The position numbers and the translations under genes are program-made. The notes beneath the pieces were generated by a model that did no database searches, was not told where the DNA came from, and saw only the letters and a list, made by a program, of their open reading frames with translations. This document shows positions 22,440 through 32,619 of a DNA stretch of 64,000 nt, in pieces. The number at the start of each line of letters is the position of its first letter. Position 1 is the stretch's first letter. The stretch comes from Callorhinus ursinus (taxonomy: Eukaryota > Chordata > Mammalia > Carnivora > Otariidae), in the NCBI RefSeq assembly GCF_003265705.1, contig NW_020312828.1:52811627-52875626 (forward strand), in the 5' to 3' direction.

Positions 22440-22830
22440 TGGGGCCTAGGGAGAGCTCCCTCATGGAGAGGATGAAAATTATATTTTAGAGGAGACCAAA
22501 AGAATATTTAGGAGTTAGCCAGGCAAAATGACAAGTGTGTAGCTGTGTGTATGTGTGTGTGTGTGTGTGCGCACACGTGCACACATTGGCAGTGGAGAGG
22601 GGAGATAAAGGGTTCCTGATAGAGAGACTAGCAAGTGCAAAAGTCCAGAGTCAACAAAGTACTAGTATTCATTACTAGTGCTGTCTGCTGGTACTTTAGA
22701 GATACAAAAGATTGGGAACTTCAAAAGCTTAAAAACTTAAACTGCTCCGAGGGTTATAGGAGCCACTGATAGGTTTTTAAGAAGGAATTAGCGAAATAAG
22801 ATTTATCTTTTAGAAAGATTGTGTTGTATA
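22440..22830 (-). repeat. L2 fragment
   Basis: Blocks gggagagctccctcatgg, taggagttagccaggcaaa, ctagcaagtgcaaaagtcc, ggagccactgataggttttt and tcttttagaaagatt fall in the order of the L2 3' region read in reverse complement. A TG microsatellite (22552-22569) has expanded inside it. Confidence 0.55.
22552..22585. repeat. (TG)n with alternating purine-pyrimidine extension
   Basis: A pure TG repeat of about 18 bp runs into GCGCACACGTGCACACA, so 22552-22585 is an almost perfect alternating purine-pyrimidine run, a classical Z-DNA-prone composition. Confidence 0.9.
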
Positions 22831-22969
22831 CAGTGTGGGGAATGGGCCATAGTTGGTATATCTGGAAGTGGGGAGTTCTCAATCTTCTCCCAATTGTACA
22901 TGTGTCTTGCATGCATTTTAGTGTATAGCTATGGTAGTACACTGCATCTTTGTGTTTTATCTTTGTGTA

Positions 22970-23021
22970 CTGGATTCATTTATTCAACAAATACTTACAG
23001 AGTGTTCTCAGTCAAGGGCAT
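22970..23021 (-). repeat. L2 terminal fragment
   Basis: Reads ggattcatttattcaacaaa, tacttacagagtg, the reverse complement of the L2 3' terminus. It is cut by the start of the L1 fragment. Confidence 0.55.
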
Positions 23022-23530
23022 TGCAAGAAATGAGAATTACAGACCATCATCCCTCATGAATATAGATGTAAACGTATTTAGCAAATCAAATTTAGCAATA
23101 TGTAAAAGAATAATACATCATGACCAAAAGAGTTTTAATCCAGGTACTTAAGGTTGGTTTTGCATTTAAAAAAAAATCAAAGTAATTTACTATCTTATCA
23201 GGAAAAAAGGGAAGAAATCATATGATTATTTCAATGAATGCATAAAAATATTTGACAGAATTCCACACCCACTCAGAAAAAAGAAATTTAGCAAGCTGGA
23301 GATAGAAGAGTATTTCCTCAACCTTCTAAGGACATGTACAGACATCCTGTAGCTACCTAATATTGGACTTAAAAAAAAAAAAAGACTGAGCACTTCTCCT
23401 CTAAGATTAGGAACAAGGCAATGATGTACACTCTCACCACTTCTATTCAACGTCGTAGTGGATGTCTTAGCCAGCCGAATAAGAAAAGAAAGAGAAATAA
23501 AAGGTATAAATATTAGAAAGATATAATTAA
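23022..23530 (+). pseudogene. L1 ORF2 reverse-transcriptase fragment, broken
   Basis: Plus-strand translation of the first part gives ENYRPSSLMNID followed by IIHHDQ, diagnostic of the L1 ORF2 reverse-transcriptase region just before its catalytic core. Further text corresponds to the segment around the conserved PLLFNIV-type motif but in shifted frames with stops. It therefore covers only about 500 bp of the middle of ORF2, lacking both ends of the element. It abuts the ERVL fragment on its right. Confidence 0.75.
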
Positions 23531-23534
23531 AGTG

Positions 23535-24665
23535 AGCAAGTCCAATCACAACTGCTGGTCCAGATGTTTCTGCTGGCATAGAACACCTCCCCCCCACCCC
23601 CCCGGTGTCTGGAATAGAGCAAAACAAATGCTTTCTCTCTAGCTCAAAACCAGGAATCACCAAAAACAATTTGTTTTCACTCATCAGGGTTGCAGTAACT
23701 TTTGCTATTTTGCCTAGAATTAAGTAACCTCTCCAACTCTGATCCATAATTGAATTCTCAGGAAACTTGACTGTCTTAGCAGCCTACAGGATGCCGCATC
23801 AATGCTCTACATTTTTGACACCATTTTCATGGGCTCTAGAAAACAGGAAGTGGCAGATATTATAAATGTTTTTGTAGGACAGAAGGTAGGAAGTAAAACC
23901 CCCCAAAATGCAGGAATTTTCCACCTTGGTTAAATTTCTGGGGGTCCAGTAGTCTGGAGTATGCAGGGATTTTTCTCTCCAAAGTGAAAAATAAGTTGCT
24001 ATACCTAGTGCATAGTCACTATATGTCAAAGCTAGTGATGTCATTTGTTAGACCTCTTTAGACTTTTGAGACAACTTAGAACATTTTGGTTAGTATTCTG
24101 ACCAATGTACTAAGTGACCCAAAGGTCTACCAGTTTTGAGTAGAACCTGAGAAAGCTCTCCAGCTTGTCCAAATATAGACCAGGGGAACTCAGTGGAACC
24201 AATTAAATCAAAGCATTTTTGGAAAGATTAGATAGTTGTTTGAAGTCTCTAGTAAGCCCCAATAAGAGAATCACAGTAGAGGTTAGGAGAAAAACTATGC
24301 TCTTCTACAACTATTCCCCTTTTGAAGAGAAACAGCTCTTGGTTTGCAAATGGACACTGATAGAGAGTGACTGTGGAAAACAAGATGTCTATAGAACCCG
24401 AGCTATCCATCAAGGACTGGGTATTAACTGTTACACCAGCAGATAAAGTTGGTCATGTTCACACCACTCCATCTTCAAGTGGAAAGGTAACTGGGCAAGG
24501 CTCTGAAATTATAAAATGCTTGAACAGTTAGCTTGCATTTCCGTTGAAACCACTTCTGTGGAACTACTATCTCTTATGGCCTCATGGGGAATTCTATAAA
24601 ATGGATGACCAAGAAAGAAGGAAATTGAGCTTAATTTGAATATTGTCCTGCTTCATGTGCTGGCA
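23535..24665 (+). pseudogene. ERVL-type endogenous retrovirus pol fragment, broken
   Basis: The nucleotide order follows the ERVL/MaLR-related pol region across the reverse-transcriptase and following domains: the segment near 23565 (gatgtttctgctggcataga), tttgctattttgcctagaat at about 23700, tttctgggggtccagtagtc at about 23935, gcatttttggaaagattaga at about 24210, gaagagaaacagctcttgg at about 24316 and tatggcctcatggggaattc at about 24575. The frame is interrupted by multiple stops and by a C-rich expansion at 23589-23603. No LTR or env region adjoins it. A dead, ancient copy; I do not see any usable open frame. Confidence 0.7.
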
Positions 24666-25104
24666 TCAGCTTGAAATGACCAGGAATATCCTTGGATGAG
24701 ATATGGGAGCAGATATCCTAATAGACAGAATCTTCTTACTATGCCTCTCTTTGTACAGTAGTTTGGGACTGTAAAAATGGCCATGTAAGATATAACTTTG
24801 AAAAGCAATCTTAATATTCAGTGGGAAAAGCTATTGTTGTTTTGTGTTGTTCTGTGACCTTTAATTTTTTTTTTGTCAAACAAAAACTTTCTCACTATCA
24901 ATTACAAATGTATGGGGAAATAAAAAATAGTAAAACTAATATCAATACACTGTAATTTTAAAACATTAGAAACATTGAAAATTTATTTCTTTATGAAACA
25001 AGGAAAAGCTTATCAGAAGTAGTTTAAACAGTGATCATCTCGTTGTGTAAATTATAAAATGGAGAGAGCTTTCTTTTCTTTGCGTTAGTGAATTGCCATA
25101 CTCT
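24666..25104. other. unassigned AT-rich DNA
   Basis: No gene or named repeat visible. The left part may still be distal ERVL pol too diverged to follow. Confidence 0.35.
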
Positions 25105-25356
25105 TCTTTTAAATTTTATTTTATTATGCTATTCACCATACATTAAATCATTAGTTTTTGATGTAGTGTTCCATGATTCATTGTTTGCGTATAACACCCA
25201 GTGCTCCATGCAGTACGTGCCCTCTTTAATACCCATCACCGGGCTAACCTATCCCCCCACCTCCTCCCTTCTAGAACCCTCAGTTTGTTTCTCAGAGTCC
25301 ATAGTCTCTCATGGTTCATCTCCCCCTCCGATACCCCCCCTTCATTCTTCCCTTCC
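25105..25356 (-). repeat. carnivoran L1 3' UTR fragment
   Basis: Plus strand reads taaattttattttattatg, caccatacattaaatcatta, cacccagtgctccatgcag, ttaatacccatcaccggg and accctcagtttgtttctcag, the reverse complement of the young caniform L1 3' UTR. Truncated after about 250 bp at a T-rich site. Confidence 0.85.
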
Positions 25357-25408
25357 TACTTTTTTTTTTAACATATAATGTATTATTTGTTTCAGAGGTA
25401 CATTGAAC
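25357..25408 (-). repeat. very short L1 3' end
   Basis: After a T9 tract comes aacatataatgtattatttg, tttcagaggtac, the same 3' terminal text that starts the larger L1 at 26609. Only about 35 bp of element follow the poly(T). It sits directly against the previous L1 fragment. Confidence 0.7.
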
Positions 25409-26221
25409 ATTTCCCCTTTGCACTTAGAGTGTCATGAAGTATCTCTGAGAGTTCTTTTAATGTTTCTTATGTACTTTTGTTTTTGGTCAGCATCACTTCC
25501 TTGGAATATCATCACTTCTTGTCACAACTACTTTCTTCATTTATATCAGTAAGTTTGCCTTCACTAAGTTCCTCTAGCTATATATCTGGAGTCTCTCAAA
25601 TGGCAAAAATGCCAACATTCCCAAGGTCAGCTGTTTCTTCTATAACTCCTTTTACATTTGATTTGAATTTCACTTCCAGCATTAACAGTTTTCACTTCTT
25701 TGTCACATGTCTATCTTTGTGAGCTAATTCTCTTTTACATTTTTGTAAAATTCAAATGGGTTTATCATTGGGAGACAAAGAAGCATCAAATGATAGACTT
25801 TGTTGTGTGTGAACTGAATAACATTTGAGCAGTGACCAATCACTAGTAGACTTTGGAAGAAGTGACACAATTTGTCACTGATCATTATGTGCATCTGTTG
25901 TTTACATAGTGATTTGTGGATTGAAGAGTTGGCAGTGAAGTTTATACTTTATGCAATTTCTCATAGTTAATATACCATGGTAACTAAAATTTGAATTGTG
26001 TTGAGACTAAACCATGATATTTACTGAACTAAACCATGATAAGTGATATTTGTGCATATCAGAACCATACAAAGTAATAACTGCTGGTATATTGGTAATC
26101 CACTGCGTTGAAGGGCAGATGGTCTAGGGCATAGGTCTGTACCAATCTTCAGGCATGGTTTGGCTATTTGGTCAGAGACTCAGAGGGAGAATTTTTGCAG
26201 ATTAGTGTCGAGGGTTGTTGT
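25409..26221. other. unassigned island between L1 3' ends
   Basis: About 800 bp that matches neither flanking L1 group nor a named repeat. The part 25770-26000 is composed of short phrases (gtgacacaatttgtcactga and similar) that feel like an old DNA transposon or other dispersed element, but I cannot assign it. Frames are short. Confidence 0.35.
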
Positions 26222-26608
26222 TTTTTTAAATTCAATTAGCCAACATATAGTACATCATTAGTTTCAGATGGAGAGTTCAGTAAGTAATTCATCAGTTGCA
26301 TGTAACACCCAGTGCTCATCACATCACGTGTCCTCCTTAATACCCATCACCCAGTTACCTCATCACCCCACCCACCTCCCCTCCTCCAACCATCAGTTTG
26401 TTTCCTATAGTTACTGGTCTCTCATGTTTGTCTCAGTCTCTGATTTCTTCCCAGTTTTCCTTCTCTTCCCCTATGATCCTCTGTACTGTTTCTTATATTT
26501 CACATATGAATGAAACCATATAATTGTCTTTCTCTGATTGACTTATTTCACTCAGCATAATACCCTCCAGTTCCATCCACGTCAATGTAACTGGTAAGAT
26601 TTCATCCT
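26222..26608 (-). repeat. carnivoran L1 3' UTR and ORF2 end, 5' truncated
   Basis: Plus strand reads tcaattagccaacatatag, tgtaacacccagtgctcatc, accatcagtttgtttcct, tattcactcagcataat-type text and gttccatccacgtcaatgta. It stops in a T-rich site exactly where the next L1 begins with its own T-rich end, as expected for insertion at an L1 endonuclease-type target. Confidence 0.85.
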
Positions 26609-27868
26609 TTTTTAAAAATTTTTTTATTAACATATAATGTATTATTTGTTTCAGGAGTACAGGTCTGTGATTCATCAGTCTTACACAATTCACAGTGCTC
26701 ACCATAGTATGTACACTTCCCAATGTCCATCACCAAGCCACCCCATCCCTCCCACCCCCCTCCACTNNNNNNNNNNNNNNNNNNNNNNNNNNNNNNNNNN
26801 NNNNNNNNNNNNNNNNNNNNNNNNNNNNNNNNNNNNNNNNNNNNNNNNNNNNNNNNNNNNNNNNNNCTAGCAACCCTCAGTTTGTTTCCTGAGATTAAGA
26901 GTCTCTTATGGTTTGTCTCCCTCTCTGGCTTCATCTTGTTTCATTTTTTCCTCCTTTCCCCTATGATCCTCTGTCTTGTTTCTCAAATTCCGCATATCAG
27001 TGAGATCATATGATACTTGTCTTTCTCTGATTGACTTATTTCACTTAGCATAATACCCTTTAGTTCCATCCACGTCATTGCAAATGGCAAGATTTCATTT
27101 CTTGTTGGCTGCATAATATCCCATTGTGTGTGTGTGTTGTGTGTGTATACATATACCACATCTTCTTTATCCATTCATCTGTTGATGGACATCTTGGCTC
27201 TTTCCACAGTTTGGCTATTGTGGACATTACTGCTATAAATATTGGGGTGCCGGTGCCCCTTTGGATCACTACATTTGTATCTTTGGGGTAAATACCCAGT
27301 AGTGCAATTTGCTGGGTCATATGGTAGCTATATTTTTACCTTCTTGAGGAACCTCCATACTGTTTTGCAGAGTGGCTGCACCAGCTTGCACTCCCACCAA
27401 CAGTGTATGAAGGTTCCCCTTTCTCTGCATCCTCACCAACATTTGTTGTTTCCTGACTTGTTAATTTTAGCCATTCTGACTGGTGTGAGGTGATATCTCA
27501 TTATGGTTTTGATTTGTTTTTCCCTAATGCCAAGTGATGTTGAACATTTTTTCATGTGTCTGTTGGCCATTTGTATGTCTTCTTTGGAGAAATGCCTGTT
27601 CATGTGTTCTGCCCATTTCTTGATTAGATTATTGGTTCTTTGGGTTTTGAGTTCGATAAGTTCTTTATAGATCTTGGATACTAGCCCTTTATCTGATACA
27701 TCATTTGCAAATATCTTCTCCCATTCCATAGGTTGTCTTTTAGTTTTGTTGACTGTTTCCTTTGCTGTGCAAAAGCTTTTTATCTTGATGAAATCCCAAT
27801 AGTTCATTTTTGCTCTTGTTTCCCTTGCCTTTGGAGTTGTGTCTAGCAAGAAGTTGCTGTAGCTGAGG
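26609..27868 (-). pseudogene. carnivoran L1 copy: 3' UTR and ORF2 C-terminal part
   Basis: Minus-strand frame at 27433-27849 encodes recognisable L1 ORF2 C-terminal sequence, including [14 protein letters not shown] and [19 protein letters not shown], one of the most conserved parts of the protein. Downstream on the minus strand (27240-26900) the typical GIYPKDTN and SEKDKY segments follow in other frames, so the ORF is broken. The 3' UTR and T-rich end lie at 26609-27000. 5' truncated near 27868. The 100-N gap lies inside its 3' UTR. Confidence 0.9.
26767..26866. other. assembly gap (100 N)
   Basis: Exactly 100 N, the usual placeholder for a gap of unknown size. It lies in the C-rich part of an L1 3' UTR. 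Any open frame reported across it is an artefact of N. Confidence 0.99.
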
Positions 27869-28247
27869 TTTTGGAAAGGGTCATCTGGTCCCTTCAGAAT
27901 GGGCCTGAAGTGTGAAAACAGTTTATCACATGTTAGTGTTCACTAACGGTCTCCTTTGTGAAAGAGACTCTCAAAAATAACATGAACAGGATGGTATATC
28001 ATGTGTATGTCGAGTCAACTTCATTCCCAGTCTCCCAAATGTTTGATCAGTGAACTCAGGAACAATGTGCCATGATCACAGGGATGTATGTATTTTATGC
28101 AAGATCAACAACATAGACTGCTCTTGCCAAGCCTGGCCAGATTACCCCCACTTTGGGTATACAAAGTCCGAAGACACCAGTCTGAGTCCCTAGAGACCCA
28201 GCCAGCTATCTGATAAAATGTTGATTATATTGCAGCCCTACCATTAT
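27869..28247. other. single-copy DNA, nothing recognised
   Basis: Short spacer between the L1 5' truncation point and the next LTR; no repeat or exon recognised. Confidence 0.4.
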
Positions 28248-28560
28248 TGACTTAGTCATTTCTGGCTACTATAACAAAATACCACAGACTGGGTGCCTTA
28301 TAAACAATAAAAATTTGATTCTCACAGTTCTTGAGGCTGAAAGTCTGAATTAGGATGCCGGCATAGTCAGGTGAGGGCCTTCTTTGAGGTCACAGATTTC
28401 TTTACTATTTTCACATAGTACAAGTGTCTAGGGAGCTACGTGAGATTTTCTACTGGAGAGCTGATCACTTCCCAAAGGTCCCACCTCCTGATACCATCAT
28501 ATTGGGGATCAACATTTCAACGTATGAATTTTAGGGGACACAACCATTCAGCCTCGGCAA
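28248..28560 (-). repeat. ERVL-MaLR solo LTR (MLT1/MST type)
   Basis: Plus strand reads tacttagtcatttctggct-type start, ataacaaaataccacagact, gggtgccttataaacaataa, cacagttcttgaggctgaaa, a ggtcccacctcctgatacc block and gggacacaaccattcagcc, the reverse complement of an MLT1/MST LTR from 3' end to 5' end. About 310 bp, no internal sequence. Confidence 0.85.
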
Positions 28561-29194
28561 TCATGGAAGAGACAATGATTTGCTTTATGAAATAGGTATT
28601 TCTGGATTTAGATTTGCCTCTCCTACCAACGATGTTTCTGCTAAAAATAACAGCCACAACCTCATCTCTATCAGAGTATTCTACATGGCATAGCCTGACC
28701 AACAAACTCATTTTTCAGCCAAAGAAATGAGCCTGTGGGCTGATCCTAATGGAGCTCTCTAGTCTTACCATATACCTCATTACCCATATAAATAAGGTTT
28801 ATCAAAGATGTAGTTACAGCACCAGCTGGCAATTAGCACCTTGCAAGTTGGCCTGTGGCATATATTCTGAGCCAGTGACTGAGATGAAGTGTTTTTTTCT
28901 CCCAATGTTAGAATACATGGGCCTGGAAACCCAGGAGTGGATGTAGGTGTGACACCTTCCATTATAGTACTTTATTACCCATTTGTAAAACATTTTTTTC
29001 ACTGTCCCTAAAACTCTGAGCTTTTCTGGTTGGAGGATTTGGCACCCAAGAGAGACATTCTTCCACCATGGGACGTAGCAACTGTTGCATTGAATTGGAG
29101 GTTGAGACTGTCACTTTGCCATTTTTAGGCTTCTCATGCTACTAGACAAACAGAGAGGAAACAGGGGTATGCTTCCCGGGTGATTGATCCAGAT
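28561..29194. other. single-copy DNA, nothing recognised
   Basis: Several overlapping 60-65-codon frames on both strands, none with a recognisable domain. Confidence 0.4.
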
Positions 29195-29376
29195 CAGGGG
29201 TCTGCACACTTTTCCATAAAGGGGTAGATAATGTATATTTCCATAAAGGGGTAGATAATGTATATTTTTTGGCTTTGTGGGCCATATGTTTTCTGTCACA
29301 ATTACTCAACTCAGCTGTTGTAGTATGAAAGCAGCCACAGTCCATACTTAAATGAATGGGCATGGCCATATCCTCA
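29195..29376 (+). mobile_element. hAT-type DNA transposon 5' part
   Basis: Begins caggggtctgcacactttt and continues with ttggctttgtgggccatatg, ttctgtcacaattactcaac, gtagtatgaaagcagccac and aaatgaatgggcatggcc. This is the widespread eutherian hAT family whose copies start CAGGGGTCGGCAAACTTTT. A 27-bp tandem duplication lies inside it (29211-29264). The 3' half is lost. A second, longer, inverted copy is at 56050-56336. Confidence 0.75.
29211..29264. repeat. perfect 27-bp tandem duplication
   Basis: The unit starting tttccataaaggggtagata occurs twice head to tail (29211-29237 and 29238-29264) without a mismatch. The related copy at 56050-56336 has the unit once, so the duplication arose here. 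Confidence 0.95.
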
Positions 29377-30094
29377 CCAGGCAGGATCAAGGCACAGAAC
29401 CAAAAAAGGAAAGGGTCTCTTTCTCCTCTGGAGTCACCCCTATTTGATACATATAAGAGCAGATATCCTTTCAAATTCTCCCTGTTCCTGCCTGGGCCAA
29501 TAAAACAGGAATTCCAACCCTTTGAGAAGTATTAGGAAGAATTCTATGATTTCCTTGCCAATTTTTCATTTCTACTTCTCTCAGGACTTGAAGAACGAGT
29601 GAGCACTGTACAAGTGTATGTCAGTTTCTACCAGCTCTTTCTTTGGGGAAGTTTCATACCTGTATGAAACTCCATATATACTCTGTGCTGCCCTGGTCTC
29701 CTCTATGTAGTAAGTTTATTGGGAGGTCAGACTTTGCAAGGGCAAGTAGTTGTGAAGGTAGGGAAGTCTGCAGTTTTGCAACTGCTTTTGCTTGTAACTG
29801 GTGGGTAAGCTTATGTTCTTCTTTAATATCATCAGTCCTTGTGCAAACATCATTGTTTATTCACTGACTTCCCTCTCGTAAACCTCTGCTACATTTCATG
29901 ATACCCTGGAACAAATCTAAGACTTCTGCTCAAACAAAAGTTTCCTATAATATCTAAAGGGTCTTGTTATTGCATATTGTGTTTATATGATCCTAAGTTT
30001 TAAGATCATTAACATGAGGATGGGAGAATATAAATTTCCCTTGTAATAGGAGAGTCAAGGATTCTGGAAGGGCAGGAACTCAATAACAATTTTT
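29377..30094. other. single-copy DNA, nothing recognised
   Basis: No repeat or exon recognised; a 74-codon frame at 29643-29867 has no domain. Confidence 0.4.
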
Positions 30095-30335
30095 TAGATT
30101 GTCTAGACCTAGCCATTAAGCAAGGCACCTTAGATGTATTACCTCATTTAACCCTTAAAACAACCATTTAAACTTGTAACAACCTACATATTGCATTCCC
30201 ACTTTAGATGAAAAATGGTAACCAGACATATTAAGTAACGTAGTACTGCTTACACAAACTAGGAAGCAACAAAACCAGAATTTAAACATAGATCTCTTTG
30301 ACTCCCAAAATCCATGCTCTTAATCATTGTGTTAT
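30095..30335 (-). repeat. MIR, reverse orientation
   Basis: Reads aagcaaggcaccttagatg, tattacctcatttaaccctt, cccactttagatgaaaaatg, agacatattaagtaacgtag and ccatgctcttaatcattgtg, the reverse complement of MIR over most of its length. Confidence 0.75.
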
Positions 30336-30566
30336 ATTATAGTAGCAATTAGTGGAAGGGAAACTAAAACAATAGCCATGATCTCTTGTCAACCATCTGT
30401 CAACTCTGAGTAGCAGAAACTACCCAAGAAAGAGAGGCAGTTTATCTGTGGCCATTCCTAAATGAGGGTTAAGCATTCCACAAATCCAACATCTTCCTGC
30501 TTATAGAAACCTGAACGTGTACCCTAAGGCATAATTCCTCACCAGAGATGCAGTTCCTGGCCTCAC

Positions 30567-31048
30567 CTGGTACGGTGATCCATACAAGGCTAACACAACC
30601 CATGGTAGACTGATGGAATAAAACAACAAGTTGGATTCTGATATGGAAAAATCTGAGGAGCGAGAGCTTCCATGGTCTAACATGTTAGTGTCACGTTTTA
30701 CATCGTCTCTACTTTGTCTTCTGAATTCGGCGGTATTCTCATTGTCCTTTTTCTCCACAATTTCCATAATGTTAGCTATTTTTCTGTAAGTTATAGAACC
30801 ATCACGGCCCACTGAAAATCCATAAGATATACAATTTATTTGGTACTCCACAATCTTCTTATGCTTCTTAAACACCCTCTTCCAGAGCCACTGCATAAAA
30901 CTTTGTCTCCTCAAATATCTCCACTCAAAACAAATAACACCACCTACTTTTATTGAGAAGGAGACCATATGACATATTTCTTCATTTATCTTCTTCAAAC
31001 TGTCCAGATAGCATAAGAGGATTTTCTTTGTAAATTCAGAATATTTAC
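30567..31048 (-). other. candidate internal coding exon, unidentified
   Basis: On the minus strand the frame stays open from a pyrimidine-rich tract ending TTTTTAAG (just above 31048) to CAG|GTGAGG at 30567/30566, a strong 5' splice-site match, and then on to a stop at 30501. A second acceptor-like site (cttatgctatctggacag) would start the exon at 30999 instead. The encoded segment is of ordinary complexity, with a basic stretch WLWKRVFKKHKK and a hydrophobic stretch LLFYSISLPWVVLALY near its end. I recognise no family. Against a real exon: no partner exon was found, and some open frames of this length (165 codons without the alternative start) occur elsewhere in the window by chance. Confidence 0.22.
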
Positions 31049-31214
31049 CTTAAAAATAAGAAGACAAGTTGAGATGCACAATAGACAATCACAATAATTT
31101 AAGTTACTTTGGTTTATACAGCTAAAAATTCATGTAACTGCTCAGCCATCTGGCTTACACATGGAAGAGAGTAGACTTACTGAATTGGCTGAGAACAGAA
31201 GGAGAACCATCTGG

Positions 31215-31300
31215 TCATCTAACAAACATTGCTTGAATGCCTACTCTGTGCCAGGAACTGTAACCAAAGTCAAAGATAATGGTTTGGTCATATGGGGCTC
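31215..31300 (-). repeat. L2 terminal fragment
   Basis: Reads acaaacattgcttgaatgcc, tactctgtgccaggaactgt, the reverse complement of the L2 3' end. Confidence 0.6.
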
Positions 31301-31494
31301 AATACAAGAAAGGCTTTTTCCAGTTGTTCAGATTGTTGGGCAACAGAGTAGGCTATCTTAAAAACCTATAAGTATTCCATTTGTCAACCAAATACCTACT
31401 GACCACATCACATATTATAAAAAGTTTTATTTTTTCCTTTTGCAGAAGAGATTAAAATAATTCAGTTACTTTTAACTCAGTGCTTCTTTGGAAT

Positions 31495-32000
31495 GATAAT
31501 TCTAGGTCCTTTCCCTGCCCAGTATTCATTTTCTACCCAGCACTCTTTATTTCCACATTCCTTTAAAAATGTATCTACTCTCAGGTTTATCTTTTTGCTG
31601 ATGACTCATAATTGGTTTTCTCTAGTCCTAAGAAATCCTTAAACACCAGTCATACTTAGCCCTGTTTACTGGGCATTTCCATTTGGATGTTTTTCTGTCT
31701 GTCCAAAATTAAAAATATTTAATCAAACTTATCTTTACCTCAAAACTCAGTCCCCTTTCTGAGACATACATTTCTATCAATAGCACCATTTTATTTTTTC
31801 AGTAATTTTGGCACAAAATCTTTTAGTGACCATTGAGGTACTATGTCCCTAGGCCTTAGAATTGGTGATCAGTCATGTTGGCTCAATATTTCCAATGTTC
31901 TCTCTCCACTTTTAAAAAAAATGTTCCACCTACCCTTCCAAGTTCACAACTCTCTCTTCTGTAGGCTAAGGAGTAGGACATACTACAAATCTCTGTCTTT
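31495..32000 (+). repeat. L2 3' region fragment
   Basis: Contains tttttgctgatgactcata, actgggcatttccatttgga, aaattaaaaatatttaatc and later ccaagttcacaactctctct, which parallel the L2 3' region (the block normally reading cttggatgtctaataggcatctc and its surroundings) on the plus strand. Diverged. Confidence 0.4.
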
Positions 32001-32619
32001 CCTGCCATTTCTCCAAATAAATGAGCACATGTACTCTTTATTTTAAGATTTTATTGCCTATTAATTCTAGCAATTATCAAAGTGTAAATGGATTTGGACC
32101 ATATTTTTCTATAGCTACTATGAATAAAAATCATTCATTTCCCTTCACCTCAGGTAGCACAAAATATTCAGTAGGTATTTTATAGAATGGGAGAATGAAA
32201 GGAAATCACTAAAATACTCGAGTCATTTGCAATTTGAAAAACTCTAGATAAGTGTGCCTTATTTCATTGTTTCTTGTTTTTACACATGACAAGTCAAACT
32301 AGACTAACTTACAACATTATTACACCTATGGGATTCCTTTCAGGAGCTGGTTCTGCAAAGGATGGGCCACAGTCTTTCCTGGATGTACAATACCCACCTC
32401 CAGGATTTATATAGATTAACATGTGCTATCAGTAATTCTGTTTCCCTGCATTGATCCATTGTTGCACTTCATTATACTAAATGGTAAGCACCCTACAGGC
32501 AGAAACTTTGTTTTCAAGTAAGCATCTGAATTCTTAGATCCTAGCAGAGGGTGGCATTTTATAAAATTGTTCAGTAAAGAAACCTTGATAATTTTTTTTT
32601 TTTTTTTTTTGCTTTTTGA
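32001..32619. other. single-copy DNA ending in a T19 run
   Basis: No gene or named repeat recognised. An uninterrupted T19 run lies at 32592-32610, just before the next L1 fragment. Confidence 0.45.

Noticed and set aside
23226..23747. 173-codon open frame on the minus strand
   Set aside because: It is antisense to the L1 and ERVL pol fragments, which are identified on the plus strand, and has no domain of its own.
26602..27013. Open frames across the N run
   Set aside because: They exist only because N cannot encode stops, and they lie in L1 3' UTR sequence.
29211..29264. CRISPR-like repeat
   Set aside because: Only two directly adjacent units without spacers, inside a mammalian transposon.
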